Of a stretch of DNA of 19,352 bases, positions 1 through 8,988 are shown one piece after another; positions within the stretch are counted from its first letter, which is position 1; the number at the start of each line of letters is the position of its first letter. Made by a program: the position numbers and the translations under genes. The stretch spans positions 1 to 19,352 of the forward strand of contig NYXF01000104.1 in the NCBI GenBank assembly GCA_002685455.1. The letters run 5' to 3'. Under the pieces are notes generated by a model. That model was not told where the DNA came from and did not search any database. It saw nothing but the letters and a program-made list of their open reading frames with translations. This DNA is from Porticoccus sp. GTDB lineage: Bacteria > Pseudomonadota > Gammaproteobacteria > Pseudomonadales > Porticoccaceae.

Positions 1-57
1 CCATGGAATATGTACATATAACGAAAGTGGAGGAAGTTGTAACTCTGAAGAACGCAT
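1..57 (-). CDS. hemW: HemW-like radical SAM protein, N-terminal 19 residues only
   Basis: Only the start of this gene is inside the window; it runs off the left edge. Read from the ATG at 57-55 it gives a start ending in PLSLYVHIPW. That is the hallmark N-terminus of HemW/HemN-like proteins, just before the CxxxCxxC radical-SAM cysteine motif, which would lie outside the window. HemW is a radical-SAM haem chaperone, long annotated as oxygen-independent coproporphyrinogen oxidase. It begins 26 bases after the purU stop on the same strand, and rdgB followed by hemW is a common gammaproteobacterial order, which supports the call. No strong ribosome binding site is visible, so it may depend on translation of purU. 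The identification rests on a short stretch plus synteny. Confidence 0.8.
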   Translation of the reverse strand, partial: MRSSELQLPPLSLYVHIPW

Positions 58-83
58 ATGAGCACTTTTAAGATATCGAGTGT

Positions 84-938
84 TTATTTAAAGACAACTG
101 TTTTATTCGCATAAATTAAAATTCTATTTTCAATATGTCTTCTTATAGCTCTGGAGAGAACAACTCGTTCTAAATCTCTACCTTTCCTAGTTAAATCTGT
201 AATCTGATCATGATGAGAAACACGAACTATATCTTGCTCTATAATCGGCCCCCCATCAAGCTCCTCAGTGACATAATGGCTTGTAGCACCAATTAATTTT
301 ACTCCCCGTTCGTGAGCTCTGTGGTATGGTTTCGCACCTACAAATGCAGGTAAAAATGAATGATGTATGTTAATGATCTTCTCGGGATATCTTTTAATAA
401 AGTTAGGCGACAATATTTGCATATACCTAGCTAAAATTATTAGGTCTACATCAAGACCGCTTAATATCTTATTTTGCTGCTGTTCGGCTTCTATTTTATT
501 TTCCTTTGTAACTTTAATAAAATAAAAAGGAACCTCATAAAAATTAACTAGCTCTTCTGCGTCCACATGGTTGCTCAAGACAGCAACGATTTGGCAATCT
601 AAATCACCATTTTTATGCTTATGTAGTAAATCAGCCAAACAATGATCATATTGCGAGACCATTATAGCTACTTTATTTTTTATTTGATTAGACTTTAGCC
701 GCCAATCCATATCATATTTTTTAGCAATTTTCTTAAAATCTTCAAGAAATTCATTTTCACAAAGTGAAAAATCTGACACATCCCACTCCAGCCTCATTAA
801 AAAGAGATTACTTTCTGTATCCAAATGTTGATTAGCATGCAAAATATTTGCATTATGAGCTAATAAAAAACTAGTAACTGCTTCAATAATACCTTTCCTA
901 TCAGGGCAGCTAACAAGAAGTGTGGCTGTTTTTTCCAT
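84..938 (-). CDS. purU: Formyltetrahydrofolate deformylase PurU
   Basis: PurU hydrolyses 10-formyltetrahydrofolate to formate and tetrahydrofolate in the cytoplasm, balancing one-carbon pools and supplying formate to PurT. The 284-residue length is normal. Residues about 5-80 form the N-terminal ACT domain (LLVSCPDRKGIIEAVT), a regulatory module that in known PurU senses methionine and glycine. Residues about 88-270 form the formyl-transferase-like catalytic domain. The catalytic triad is visible: Asn190 and His192 in INIHHSFLPAF, and Asp228 in ELDGGPIIEQ. The ATG is preceded by AGAGGA at a suitable distance. The gene sits 39 bases after rdgB and 26 before hemW on the same strand. purU is not usually found between those two, and its linkage to metX-metW is metabolically sensible because folate one-carbon units feed methionine synthesis. 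Confidence 0.97.
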   Translation of the reverse strand: MEKTATLLVSCPDRKGIIEAVTSFLLAHNANILHANQHLDTESNLFLMRLEWDVSDFSLCENEFLEDFKKIAKKYDMDWRLKSNQIKNKVAIMVSQYDHCLADLLHKHKNGDLDCQIVAVLSNHVDAEELVNFYEVPFYFIKVTKENKIEAEQQQNKILSGLDVDLIILARYMQILSPNFIKRYPEKIINIHHSFLPAFVGAKPYHRAHERGVKLIGATSHYVTEELDGGPIIEQDIVRVSHHDQITDLTRKGRDLERVVLSRAIRRHIENRILIYANKTVVFK

Positions 939-977
939 GATATTCCTCTAAGTGCAGGGTTTGGTAAATTAATGCTA

Positions 978-1589
978 CTAACTGCCCAAACCGTTATATG
1001 AGATTAAAGATAATTTTTTTACTAATTCTGCCATTGCTTGACTTCGGTGACTAATCTTATTTTTTAAATCATTCTCTAGTTCGGCAGATGTACATCCCAG
1101 TTCTGGTATATAAAAAATAGGATCATAGCCAAAACCTTGAGAGCCTTGTGATTTTAATGCAATTAATCCTTCCCAACTACCTTGGGCAATAATTGGGGTA
1201 GGGTCATTTGGGTATTCTATTTTTACTATTATACATTGATAACGTGCTTTTCTTTCAGAGAGAGGAACACCTTTTAAGAGTGATAGCAATTTTGATATAT
1301 TTTCTTGGTCTGTTGAATCATCTCCAGCAAAACGTGAAGAATAAATTCCAGGGGCCCCGTTTAAAAAGTCAACTTCTAAACCTGAATCATCCGCAATAGA
1401 GGGGAGATTTGTCAGCCTTGAAGCATGCCTAGCCTTGATGAGTGCATTCTCGACGAAGCTTAAACCGTTTTCTATGGCGTCAGGCACATTAAACTCAGAT
1501 TGTGGCTGAATTTTGATAGCAAGATTACTAAACAGACGCTTAAACTCTCGCAGTTTACCTTTATTACTAGTCGCAATTACAGCTTTCAT
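978..1589 (-). CDS. rdgB: XTP/dITP pyrophosphatase RdgB (HAM1 family)
   Basis: RdgB hydrolyses non-canonical purine nucleoside triphosphates (dITP, XTP, ITP) to monophosphates, keeping deaminated purines out of DNA and RNA. The 203-residue protein has the family motifs in order: SNKGK at 8-12 for nucleotide binding, ADDSGLEV at 66-73 with the catalytic metal-binding acidic residues, GFGYDPIF at 152-159, and SHR at 180-182. The product should be a cytoplasmic Mg-dependent homodimer. It lies downstream of the DUF4426 gene and upstream of purU in the metX-metW cluster, its usual gammaproteobacterial place. The 54-base gap upstream is AT-rich with no clear promoter, so cotranscription with metX-metW is likely. 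Confidence 0.97.
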   Translation of the reverse strand: MKAVIATSNKGKLREFKRLFSNLAIKIQPQSEFNVPDAIENGLSFVENALIKARHASRLTNLPSIADDSGLEVDFLNGAPGIYSSRFAGDDSTDQENISKLLSLLKGVPLSERKARYQCIIVKIEYPNDPTPIIAQGSWEGLIALKSQGSQGFGYDPIFYIPELGCTSAELENDLKNKISHRSQAMAELVKKLSLISYNGLGS

Positions 1590-1643
1590 AAATTTTTATC
1601 ATATAATTTATTATTACTATTAGAGATGTTACTGTAAATTTTA

Positions 1644-2087
1644 TTATTTTTCATAATAAAATTTTTTTTGAAATGAGATTGGAAAATTTTCCCCACCTTT
1701 ATTTGGCTTTACGTTAATTGTGAACTTTAAAATATCTTCGTTGTAATATTCAAATGGCGCTATATAGTAAATTGCGTCCTGATCCTTAATTTCAACAAAG
1801 TTCAATTTTTGTTTTTGCGCAAGCATATTTGATATATTGCCATTAATATCAACCTCTTCCCCTCCAATTTTTCCATTTAAAGTTACTCCAACAGTAACTA
1901 GTCCTTTGTCTTTGCCCCGAGCTATACCATATATTCCAGCTATTTTTGGAAGGATGAAACTACTATTGAAAGCACTAAAGAAAACCCTGTACTCACCAAA
2001 ATCAATGTATGGTTTTTTTTCCGCTAATGAGGGAAGAGAAAAAAAAGCTAGAAAATAAAATAAAATAATTTTTTTTAAATTAATCAT
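1644..2087 (-). CDS. DUF4426 family secreted protein
   Basis: This 147-residue protein has a clear N-terminal signal peptide: two lysines, a hydrophobic core, and a probable cleavage after SLA near residue 22. It should be exported to the periplasm. The mature part matches what I recall of the DUF4426 family: a start with Y-x-D-F-G-x-Y, a central IYGIARGKDKGLV stretch, and DAIYYIAPFEYYNEDILKF. The predicted content is mostly beta strand, and there is no cysteine. No function is known to me. Members are regularly found between metW and rdgB in gammaproteobacteria, as here (33 bases after metW, 54 before rdgB). Despite this neighbourhood, a periplasmic protein has no evident part in methionine synthesis. 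Confidence 0.85.
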   Translation of the reverse strand: MINLKKIILFYFLAFFSLPSLAEKKPYIDFGEYRVFFSAFNSSFILPKIAGIYGIARGKDKGLVTVGVTLNGKIGGEEVDINGNISNMLAQKQKLNFVEIKDQDAIYYIAPFEYYNEDILKFTINVKPNKGGENFPISFQKKFYYEK

Positions 2088-2120
2088 TAGTCCAAGCGCT
2101 CAAAAAAGTCGACATTGTAT

Positions 2121-2717
2121 TCATTTAGTTAATAGATAAATTGCTGTGTCGGAAAATAAATTGGGTAAAATCTCTTTAAAAATTTTGTCGGCTAATTTTT
2201 CCGCAGCAAATTCTCTAGTTTCAATACGTATATTTTTTTTCTCACAAAGAGTCTCGAAATCTGTGACTGTACAGAAATGTATATTGGGTGTGTTATACCA
2301 TTGGTAACTTAACTTTTTTGTTACGGGCATTCGACCATAAAAAGCTAGAGATATTCTGGCACGCCAATAACCAAAATTCGGAAAAGTTACAATACAACTT
2401 TTACCTACTCTAAGCATTTCATCTAATACAAGATCTGGATTTTTCATTGCTTGCAGGGCTTCAGTCATTATTACAGTATCAAAACTTTTATCAGAAAACT
2501 GAGACAAACCGATATCAAGATTGGTTGCGATAACATTGACATTATTAGATATTGCTTCAGTAATTTTCTCTGGATCAATTTCTAAACCATAGCCTTCAGC
2601 TTGTTTTTCTAGCTTGAGTTCTTTAAGTAGTAAGCCATCCCCACAAGCCAGATCTAAAATTCTACTCCTTGGCATTATCCATTTTTTTATAATCTCTAAA
2701 TCAGTTCGTCGGTTCAT
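2121..2717 (-). CDS. metW: MetW, methionine biosynthesis methyltransferase-fold protein
   Basis: MetW is required with MetX for homoserine acylation in proteobacteria that use MetX; it is thought to act as its partner rather than as a methyltransferase proper. The 198-residue protein has a class I SAM-binding fold, with motif I LDLACGDG at 21-28 and an acidic loop GLEID at 44-48. The MetW hallmark [14 protein letters not shown] follows near residue 110, and the length is typical of the family. Its ATG overlaps the metX stop in an ATGA arrangement, so translation of the two is coupled, consistent with a complex. The first codons [14 protein letters not shown] match the normal MetW start. Confidence 0.96.
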   Translation of the reverse strand: MNRRTDLEIIKKWIMPRSRILDLACGDGLLLKELKLEKQAEGYGLEIDPEKITEAISNNVNVIATNLDIGLSQFSDKSFDTVIMTEALQAMKNPDLVLDEMLRVGKSCIVTFPNFGYWRARISLAFYGRMPVTKKLSYQWYNTPNIHFCTVTDFETLCEKKNIRIETREFAAEKLADKIFKEILPNLFSDTAIYLLTK

Positions 2718-3904
2718 GAAGTTTTTCCTGGCACAACAACACTTTGGTCCCTAGCACTATTTTCAGCAAGTATACGATTCATATATGCAGTGAGAGTTTT
2801 TTCATAATTTTCATTCTTAAGTAAAAATGCATCGTGACCCATATTAGATTCAATAGCAGCATACGAAACATTTTTTTTTGCGTCTATTAGAGCACTCACG
2901 ATTTCTTCTGAACGTGCTGATGAGAAACGCCAGTCAGACAAAAAAGAAATGATTAAAAAATCACATTCAGCTGTACTAAATGCTTTCACTGGATCATTAT
3001 CGTACTCTCTTGCTAAATCAAAGTAGTCTAATACCCTTGTCATTAATAAGTAGCTATTTGCATCAAAGCTACTAGAAAATGTATCTCCTTGATGGCGTAA
3101 GTAACTCTCAACTTCGAATTCTACTGGATTATATTGCCCTTGTTGAAAAGAACCAGCACTAATTGACCTCCCAAATTTATTTCCCATTTGCTCATCAGAT
3201 AAATATGTTACATGACCAATCATTCTTGCAAGAGCTAACCCATTACGTGGCTGGGTGTTCATTTCTATAAAATTACCATCTTGAAAATCAGGATCTGATT
3301 TAATGGCATTTCTGGCCATTTCATTGAACGCAATATTTTGTGCAGTTAACCTCATGGCAGAAGCTATAACTATCGCATGATCGATTCTATTTGGAAACTC
3401 AAGGGCCCAGCGCATAGCCTGCATCCCACCTAAGCTACCACCAATTACAGCCGCCCATTTTTTTACATTAATTTTATCAGCTAGTTTAGCTTGACTTTTA
3501 ACCCAGTCCCGAGCTCTTAAGGGTGGGAAGCTTAGGCCCCAAATTTTTCCTGTTTCCGGATTTAACGAGTTGGGCCCAGTACTGCCGTGGCATCCTCCTA
3601 AGTTATTGGGACAAACAACAAAAAAATGATTAGTATCAATAGATTTCCCAGGGCCTATATAATTATCCCACCACCCCGGTTTCCAGTCAGTTGGTGAGTG
3701 ATATCCTGCAGCGTGATGATGACCACTTAGTGCATGGCATACGAGGACAGCATTACTTCCGTCAGCATTGAGTTGGCCGTAAGTTTCTATTACTAACTGA
3801 TAATTCTCTAAGGTTCTGCCGCAAGCTAACTCAAGTGGCTCCTCAAATTCAATTGTTTCTGGGACTACAAGACCTACAGAATTTTGTGGGATTTCATCTG
3901 GCAT
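2714..3904 (-). CDS. metX: Homoserine O-acyltransferase MetX
   Basis: MetX acylates L-homoserine with an acyl-CoA, the committed step of methionine synthesis. It is an alpha/beta-hydrolase-fold enzyme of 396 residues, normal for the family. The nucleophile is Ser157 in [12 protein letters not shown], the acid is Asp324 in FLSDWRF, and the histidine is His357 in [18 protein letters not shown] at 56-67 contributes the oxyanion region. I cannot tell acetyl from succinyl specificity by eye; many gammaproteobacterial MetX proteins have been shown to be succinyltransferases, so 'acetyltransferase' should not be assumed. It is the first gene of the minus-strand unit and is coupled to metW. A GGAGA ribosome binding sequence lies about 13 bases before the ATG, somewhat far. 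Confidence 0.96.
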   Translation of the reverse strand: MPDEIPQNSVGLVVPETIEFEEPLELACGRTLENYQLVIETYGQLNADGSNAVLVCHALSGHHHAAGYHSPTDWKPGWWDNYIGPGKSIDTNHFFVVCPNNLGGCHGSTGPNSLNPETGKIWGLSFPPLRARDWVKSQAKLADKINVKKWAAVIGGSLGGMQAMRWALEFPNRIDHAIVIASAMRLTAQNIAFNEMARNAIKSDPDFQDGNFIEMNTQPRNGLALARMIGHVTYLSDEQMGNKFGRSISAGSFQQGQYNPVEFEVESYLRHQGDTFSSSFDANSYLLMTRVLDYFDLAREYDNDPVKAFSTAECDFLIISFLSDWRFSSARSEEIVSALIDAKKNVSYAAIESNMGHDAFLLKNENYEKTLTAYMNRILAENSARDQSVVVPGKTS

Positions 3905-4039
3905 TTAGATCTAATTTTCTCCATAGAAATACGGTAAGGACGAATTTTTAGTTTATTCTACGCTATATATTTTTAGATATAACTAAATACTTAACAATGT
4001 TATTTAAAAATTTTTTAAAATACAGGCGGATAAATGTTC
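3905..4039 (-). promoter_or_regulatory. Spacer between slmA and metX, probable metX promoter region
   Basis: This very AT-rich 135-base gap separates the slmA stop from the metX start. On the minus strand a TTGTTA hexamer (a possible -35, at 3994-3999) is followed by AT-rich sequence with several poor -10 options. It lies in the small inverted repeat TAACA-A-TGTTA (3992-4002). A second weak inverted repeat, TTTAG / CTAAA (3972-3976 and 3983-3987), sits downstream. I see no consensus MetJ operator and no recognisable SAM riboswitch. There is also no convincing rho-independent terminator for slmA, so read-through into metX is possible. Confidence 0.3.
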
Positions 4040-4627
4040 TTACCTAAAAATACCTATTACTGCTAGTGACCATTGATCTTCCCAATTTTTGGTTGGTGGG
4101 AGCTTGAAGTTACTGCGTACAAATTGCGACATCCTACCTTCTGCAAGTGCCAGCAGCATATTTGCTGTTACAGCTGCTGTAAATACAGTTCGGATACCAT
4201 TGTTAATTTCAGCTTCACGCAATACCTGTTTTAATTGTGTTTCTATACGATCGAATAATTGTTTAATTCGCACTTGAAGCTTCACCGCTTCGCCTGTTAA
4301 TGCGTCCCCAGTTAACAGCTTAGTGATTCCTGGATTTCGCTCAGAAAAAGTTAACATTAGAGTAAGTATTTTATAGCAACGATCAGATACATTTGATTCT
4401 TCTTCCAAAATAAGTCGTATACGGCTGAATATAGTACCCTCTATGAAATCAATTAAACCCTCATACATTTTTGTTTTACTGGGAAAATGCCTATAAAGAG
4501 CTGCTTCCGACACACCTATTTGTTCTGCTAGTTTTGCAGTTGTTATTTTTCCGCCAGGAGTCTTTTCTAACATCAAAGCCAGGGACTGCAGTATTTGTTG
4601 TTTCTTTGAATTTTTACTAGAAGCCAT
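4040..4627 (-). CDS. slmA: Nucleoid occlusion factor SlmA (TetR family)
   Basis: SlmA binds specific chromosomal sites and then blocks FtsZ ring formation over the nucleoid. The 195-residue protein follows E. coli SlmA closely: QILQSLALMLE near the start, then the TetR-type helix-turn-helix at about 29-55 (ITTAKLAEQIGVSEAALYRH, followed by FPSK). Further matches are ERNPGITKLLTG near 97-108, the helix FDRIETQLKQVLRE, and the C-terminal QFVRSNFK. The start codon abuts the argB stop directly (TAAATG), so translation is probably coupled. argB close to slmA is a known gammaproteobacterial arrangement, seen for example in Pseudomonas. The window also carries ftsY-ftsE-ftsX, but there is no direct link beyond cell division in general. 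Confidence 0.96.
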   Translation of the reverse strand: MASSKNSKKQQILQSLALMLEKTPGGKITTAKLAEQIGVSEAALYRHFPSKTKMYEGLIDFIEGTIFSRIRLILEEESNVSDRCYKILTLMLTFSERNPGITKLLTGDALTGEAVKLQVRIKQLFDRIETQLKQVLREAEINNGIRTVFTAAVTANMLLALAEGRMSQFVRSNFKLPPTKNWEDQWSLAVIGIFR

Positions 4628-5575
<948 letters not shown>

Positions 5576-5610
5576 TTAATGTTTTATATTATTTCATGTG
5601 TACATAACTA

Positions 5611-6834
5611 TTATAACTGTTTATTTTTCATTTTAATCTTTTGTGATATTTTTGAAATAAGCTGTCTTGATAATTCAGTTTTTCTTAATCTTGGATAAAA
5701 TACTGAACCGTCACCATCAATTAATAAAACTTCGTTATAGTCACTATCGAAACCAACAGATCGTTTTGACACATCATTAGCTATTATTAAATCAAGTTTT
5801 TTTCTTTTTAATTTTTCACGAGCAATTTTTTCTAAACATTCAGTTTTTTCTGGGGTTTCGGCTGCAAAACCAACTGTGAAAGGCTTATTGCTGAGACCTC
5901 CAATATCACTCACTATATCTGGATTTTTAATAAAACTTATATCTACCAATTCGTTATATTTTTTTATTTTCCTGTCAGATATATGTTTTGGACGATAATC
6001 TGCTACAGCAGCACAGGCAATAAAGATTTGACAGCAAGAAACTTCTTTCATTGAGGCTTCATACATTTCCCTAGCACTTTTAACATGAATAATTCTAGTC
6101 CTTTCTGGTGGATCTAGATTGGTAGGTCCACTTATTAATATTGTTTCTGCGCCAGCCTCAACAGCGGCTTCTGCAAGAGCATAACCCATTTTTCCAGAAC
6201 TGTTATTACTTATATAGCGAACTGGATCAAGATCTTCTCTTGTTGGACCGGCAGTAATCACTACCTTCACCCCATTAAGGGACCCGGTTTCAAAAATTTT
6301 AGCAGTGAGTAATGCAATATTTGTTGGTTCAATCATCCTTCCTGGGCCTAAATCACCACATGCTTGGGAGCCATCATCTGGGCCAAATACTCTTACTCCC
6401 CGCTTTTTCAGGCACAAAAGGTTACTTTGAGTACTTTTATTTTTCCACATTGCTTGATTCATAGCAGGAGCAATAGCAATCGGTGAGCGACTAGCCAAGC
6501 AAACAGTTGATAGTAGATCGTCAGCTTGGCCATTTGCAATTTTAGCTAAGAAATTCGCGGATGTAGGTGCTACTAGTATCACATCAGCCCATTTCGCAAG
6601 CTCAATATGGCCCATAGCGGCCTCAGCTTTTGGATCTAACAGTTTTGTATGTACAGGATTTTCCGACAAAGCTTGCAGTGTCAAGGGAGTTATGAAGTCA
6701 TGAGCTGAATGAGTCATCACGACTTTAACAGAGGCGCCTAGATCTTTGAGGCGTCTAATAATCTCACCACTTTTATATGCCGCTATACCGCCTGTAACAC
6801 CAAGCAAGACACGTTTATTAATCAAGGAGTGCAT
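5611..6834 (-). CDS. coaBC: Bifunctional CoaBC: phosphopantothenoylcysteine decarboxylase and phosphopantothenate-cysteine ligase
   Basis: CoaBC performs two consecutive steps of coenzyme A synthesis: ligation of cysteine to 4'-phosphopantothenate (CTP-dependent), then decarboxylation to 4'-phosphopantetheine (FMN-dependent). The N-terminal CoaC half shows the flavoprotein loop TGGIAAYKS, the active-site His76 (MGHIELAKWADV), the PAMNQAMW substrate clamp at 123-130 and the catalytic Cys159 in ACGDLGPGRM. The C-terminal CoaB half starts near residue 188 with ITAGPTREDLDPVRYISN and contains SSGKMGYALAEAA and a Lys-rich DYRPKHISDRKIKK segment. The 407-residue length is normal. It heads the coaBC-argB-slmA unit. 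In many gammaproteobacteria dut and algC lie between coaBC and argB; here they do not. coaD elsewhere in the window supplies the next step of the pathway. Confidence 0.97.
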   Translation of the reverse strand: MHSLINKRVLLGVTGGIAAYKSGEIIRRLKDLGASVKVVMTHSAHDFITPLTLQALSENPVHTKLLDPKAEAAMGHIELAKWADVILVAPTSANFLAKIANGQADDLLSTVCLASRSPIAIAPAMNQAMWKNKSTQSNLLCLKKRGVRVFGPDDGSQACGDLGPGRMIEPTNIALLTAKIFETGSLNGVKVVITAGPTREDLDPVRYISNNSSGKMGYALAEAAVEAGAETILISGPTNLDPPERTRIIHVKSAREMYEASMKEVSCCQIFIACAAVADYRPKHISDRKIKKYNELVDISFIKNPDIVSDIGGLSNKPFTVGFAAETPEKTECLEKIAREKLKRKKLDLIIANDVSKRSVGFDSDYNEVLLIDGDGSVFYPRLRKTELSRQLISKISQKIKMKNKQL

Positions 6835-6857
6835 TTTTAATACCTTAAAAATATTAT

Positions 6858-6881
6858 TATGAGTTCTAACTATGAGTTCTA
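6858..6881. repeat. Perfect 11-bp direct repeat in the coaBC leader
   Basis: TATGAGTTCTA occurs at 6858-6868 and again at 6871-6881, separated by two bases, giving a 13-base period (slightly more than one helical turn). It lies 24-47 bases upstream of the coaBC start codon. It could be a pair of operator half-sites or simply a small tandem duplication. I know of no regulator with this site. Confidence 0.75.
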
Positions 6882-6920
6882 TTAGTTAACGTCATGATCT
6901 TTAATCCTTAGTCAACTTTT

Positions 6921-6926
6921 ATTATA
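6921..6926 (-). promoter_or_regulatory. Candidate -10 element for coaBC
   Basis: On the minus strand this reads TATAAT, a perfect sigma-70 -10 hexamer, about 85 bases before the coaBC ATG. The expected -35 position carries no good match, so the promoter call is weak. A TTGACT hexamer on the same strand lies downstream of it without a matching -10. In this AT-rich gap chance matches are likely. Confidence 0.35.
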
Positions 6927-6983
6927 TCATTACAAAAATAAAGATTTTGTTTTTTAAATACAAACAAACAACGAGAATATATG

Positions 6984-7012
6984 TTGATTCAATTAAGAGG
7001 TTCTGGTATAAA
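6984..7012 (+). promoter_or_regulatory. Sigma-70 type promoter for rpmB-rpmG
   Basis: A TTGATT -35 (6984-6989) and a TATAAA -10 (7007-7012) are separated by the optimal 17 bases. Transcription would start near 7019, leaving a leader of about 97 bases before rpmB. This is one of the best promoter matches in the window and is correctly placed for a ribosomal protein operon. Confidence 0.65.
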
Positions 7013-7074
7013 ACTTCCTTTGTTAATTTTGAGTAAAAAATTCATAAATTCTTTCAATTTTATAACTAATGAAT

Positions 7075-7094
7075 AGTCGTCAAGGTTGACGATT
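7075..7094 (+). promoter_or_regulatory. Hairpin in the rpmB leader
   Basis: TCGTCAA-GG-TTGACGA (7077-7092) is a perfect inverted repeat; as RNA it folds as a six-bp stem closed by an AGGU loop. One G-U and one A-U pair can extend it to 7075-7094. It ends about eight bases before the AGAGG ribosome binding site of rpmB. It has no following U-tract, so it is not a terminator. A role in ribosomal-protein autoregulation is inference. Confidence 0.5.
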
Positions 7095-7115
7095 CGAGCA
7101 TCAGAGGCAAATGCA

Positions 7116-7352
7116 ATGTCCAAAGTATGTCAAGTCACTGGTAAGCGACCAATGTCAGGAAATAACGTTTCTCACGCGAAAAATAGAACACGTCGTCGAT
7201 TTGAGCCTAACCTTCATTCGCATAGATTTTGGGTCGAAGAAGAGAAGCGCTTCATTAAACTTCGTCTCTCAGCAAAAGGAATTCGTATAGTTGATAAATT
7301 AGGTATCAAGAGAGTTCTTGAGGATATTCGTAAGCGCGGTGAAAGTGTCTAA
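7116..7352 (+). CDS. rpmB: 50S ribosomal protein L28
   Basis: L28 is a small basic protein of the large ribosomal subunit. The sequence starts [21 protein letters not shown] and continues with [21 protein letters not shown] and [13 protein letters not shown], nearly collinear with E. coli L28. I place the start at the ATG at 7116, giving 78 residues like the E. coli protein and a ribosome binding site AGAGG at 7103-7107. The reading frame is open for ten more codons upstream (from 7086), but that extension has no family counterpart. The first cysteine (CQVTGKRP) is conserved in the family. rpmG follows 11 bases later, and the stop codon is part of the TAAGGAG ribosome binding site of rpmG, so the two are translationally linked. 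Confidence 0.97.
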   Translation: MSKVCQVTGKRPMSGNNVSHAKNRTRRRFEPNLHSHRFWVEEEKRFIKLRLSAKGIRIVDKLGIKRVLEDIRKRGESV

Positions 7353-7363
7353 GGAGAAATAAT

Positions 7364-7528
7364 ATGGCTAAAGGACGAGATAAAATCAAGTTAGTTTCAA
7401 GTGCTGGCACAGGTCATTACTACACCACTGATAAGAATAAAAGAACTCAACCTGATAAACTTGAATTTAAAAAATATGATCCAGTGGTCAGGAAACATGT
7501 ACCATATAAAGAATCAAAAATTAAATAA
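7364..7528 (+). CDS. rpmG: 50S ribosomal protein L33
   Basis: This is a 54-residue small basic protein of the large subunit. Its translation begins [20 protein letters not shown] and ends [15 protein letters not shown], collinear with E. coli L33 (55 residues). It is the cysteine-free form, lacking the CxxC zinc pairs of the other L33 type. A strong ribosome binding site AAGGAG lies before the ATG. It is easily missed because of its size; a longer out-of-frame reading (7401-7655) overlaps it but resembles nothing and lacks a ribosome binding site. It ends the rpmB operon and is followed by a terminator. Confidence 0.97.
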   Translation: MAKGRDKIKLVSSAGTGHYYTTDKNKRTQPDKLEFKKYDPVVRKHVPYKESKIK

Positions 7529-7563
7529 AAGTAATTTGGTAATACTAAATTATATGAAGTCTA

Positions 7564-7596
7564 CAAACCTCGAGAAATCGGGGTTTTGTTTTTTTA
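7564..7596 (+). terminator. Rho-independent terminator of rpmB-rpmG
   Basis: AAACCTCG (7565-7572), loop AGAAAT, and CGGGGTTT (7579-7586) form an eight-bp stem with one G-U pair. It is followed by a T-rich tract to 7595. It lies 36 bases after the rpmG stop, so rpmB-rpmG is transcribed apart from mutM. Confidence 0.8.
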
Positions 7597-7633
7597 AGAT
7601 AGATAATCTCATCAGATTCTATATGAGGTGCAT

Positions 7634-8452
7634 ATGCCTGAATTACCAGAGGTAGTTGTTACTTTGCAGGGAGTCCTTCCTCATATCTTAGGAAAAAAGA
7701 TATCGCATATAACCATCAGAAATCCTAATTTGCGGTGGCCTGTTCCTAGAGATTTATCCAAAAAATTAAGTGGTCGAAAACTCGAAAGTGCCAGACAGCG
7801 TTCAAAGTATATGCTCTTTAAGTTTTCCCATGGACATATGATGATTCACTTAGGGATGTCTGGAAATCTCAAAGTTTTACCAAATGGCGCCAGCCCCGAG
7901 AAACATGACCACGTGGATATATATTTTGATGGCAAGATCATATTGCGATTCTCAGACCCCAGAAGATTTGGTTCTATTTTATGGGTCGACGGAATCCCAG
8001 AGAGACATAAGTTGCTAAAAAATTTAGGTCCAGAACCATTTTCACCTGAATTTAGCGCTGCGCATTTGTACTCTTTGTCACGCGGTAGGACTGTGACTAT
8101 AAAACAATTCTTGATGGACAATAAAAATTTAGTAGGCGTGGGTAATATTTACGCAAATGAGGTCCTATTTTTAAGTGGCATAAATCCAAAAAGAGCAGCA
8201 GGACGTATCTCTCTTAGTTCCTATGATAATTTAGCCTCCAATGTGATCAATGTCCTCACAAAAGCAATTAAACAAGGTGGTACGACATTACAGGATTTCT
8301 CTGGTAATGAGGGTAAGTCTGGTTATTTTAGGCAGGAACTTTATGTATATGGTCGAGGAGGCAAGCCTTGCTTGAAATGCAAAAAACCTCTTAAGGAAAT
8401 AAAGTTAGGGCAAAGATCATCTGTATATTGTTCAGCTTGCCAGAAATATTAA
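7634..8452 (+). CDS. mutM: Formamidopyrimidine-DNA glycosylase MutM (Fpg)
   Basis: MutM removes 8-oxoguanine and formamidopyrimidines from DNA and cleaves the abasic strand by beta,delta-elimination. The start must be the ATG at 7634, because Pro2 of MPELPEV becomes the catalytic N-terminal nucleophile; GAGGTG lies just upstream. The frame also offers an upstream start two codons earlier, which would abolish activity. Visible elements are Glu3, the conserved Lys58 (QRSKYM), the helix-two-turn-helix with NIYANEVLF near 171-179, TTLQDFSGNEGKSGYF, and the C-terminal zinc finger with Cys246, Cys249, Cys266 and Cys269, containing the conserved Arg261. Length is 272 residues. It converges on coaD with only four bases between stop codons, a frequent gammaproteobacterial arrangement. 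No terminator separates them. Confidence 0.97.
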   Translation: MPELPEVVVTLQGVLPHILGKKISHITIRNPNLRWPVPRDLSKKLSGRKLESARQRSKYMLFKFSHGHMMIHLGMSGNLKVLPNGASPEKHDHVDIYFDGKIILRFSDPRRFGSILWVDGIPERHKLLKNLGPEPFSPEFSAAHLYSLSRGRTVTIKQFLMDNKNLVGVGNIYANEVLFLSGINPKRAAGRISLSSYDNLASNVINVLTKAIKQGGTTLQDFSGNEGKSGYFRQELYVYGRGGKPCLKCKKPLKEIKLGQRSSVYCSACQKY

Positions 8453-8456
8453 TTAA

Positions 8457-8951
<495 letters not shown>

Positions 8952-8988
8952 CTAGTTTTTTCCATAGTATATGAATTAGTTCAGGTGC

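Noticed and set aside
3..71. A 22-codon plus-strand open reading ending at TAA, which might be the tail of a gene entering from the left.
   Set aside because: The opposite strand of the same bases encodes a recognisable HemW N-terminus (PLSLYVHIPW) in the expected position after purU; the plus-strand peptide resembles nothing.
3905..4039. A SAM riboswitch or MetJ operator upstream of metX.
   Set aside because: No AGACGTCT-like met boxes are present and no structured, GC-containing helices typical of SAM riboswitches can be seen in this AT-rich gap.
7401..7655. An 84-codon plus-strand reading frame over rpmG and the region up to mutM.
   Set aside because: It is out of frame with the clear L33 gene at 7364-7528, runs through the terminator at 7564-7596, has no ribosome binding site and shows no family features.
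8449..8456. TTAATTAA palindrome between mutM and coaD as a bidirectional terminator.
   Set aside because: It is an eight-bp AT-only palindrome with no loop or T-tract, and simply contains the mutM stop codon.
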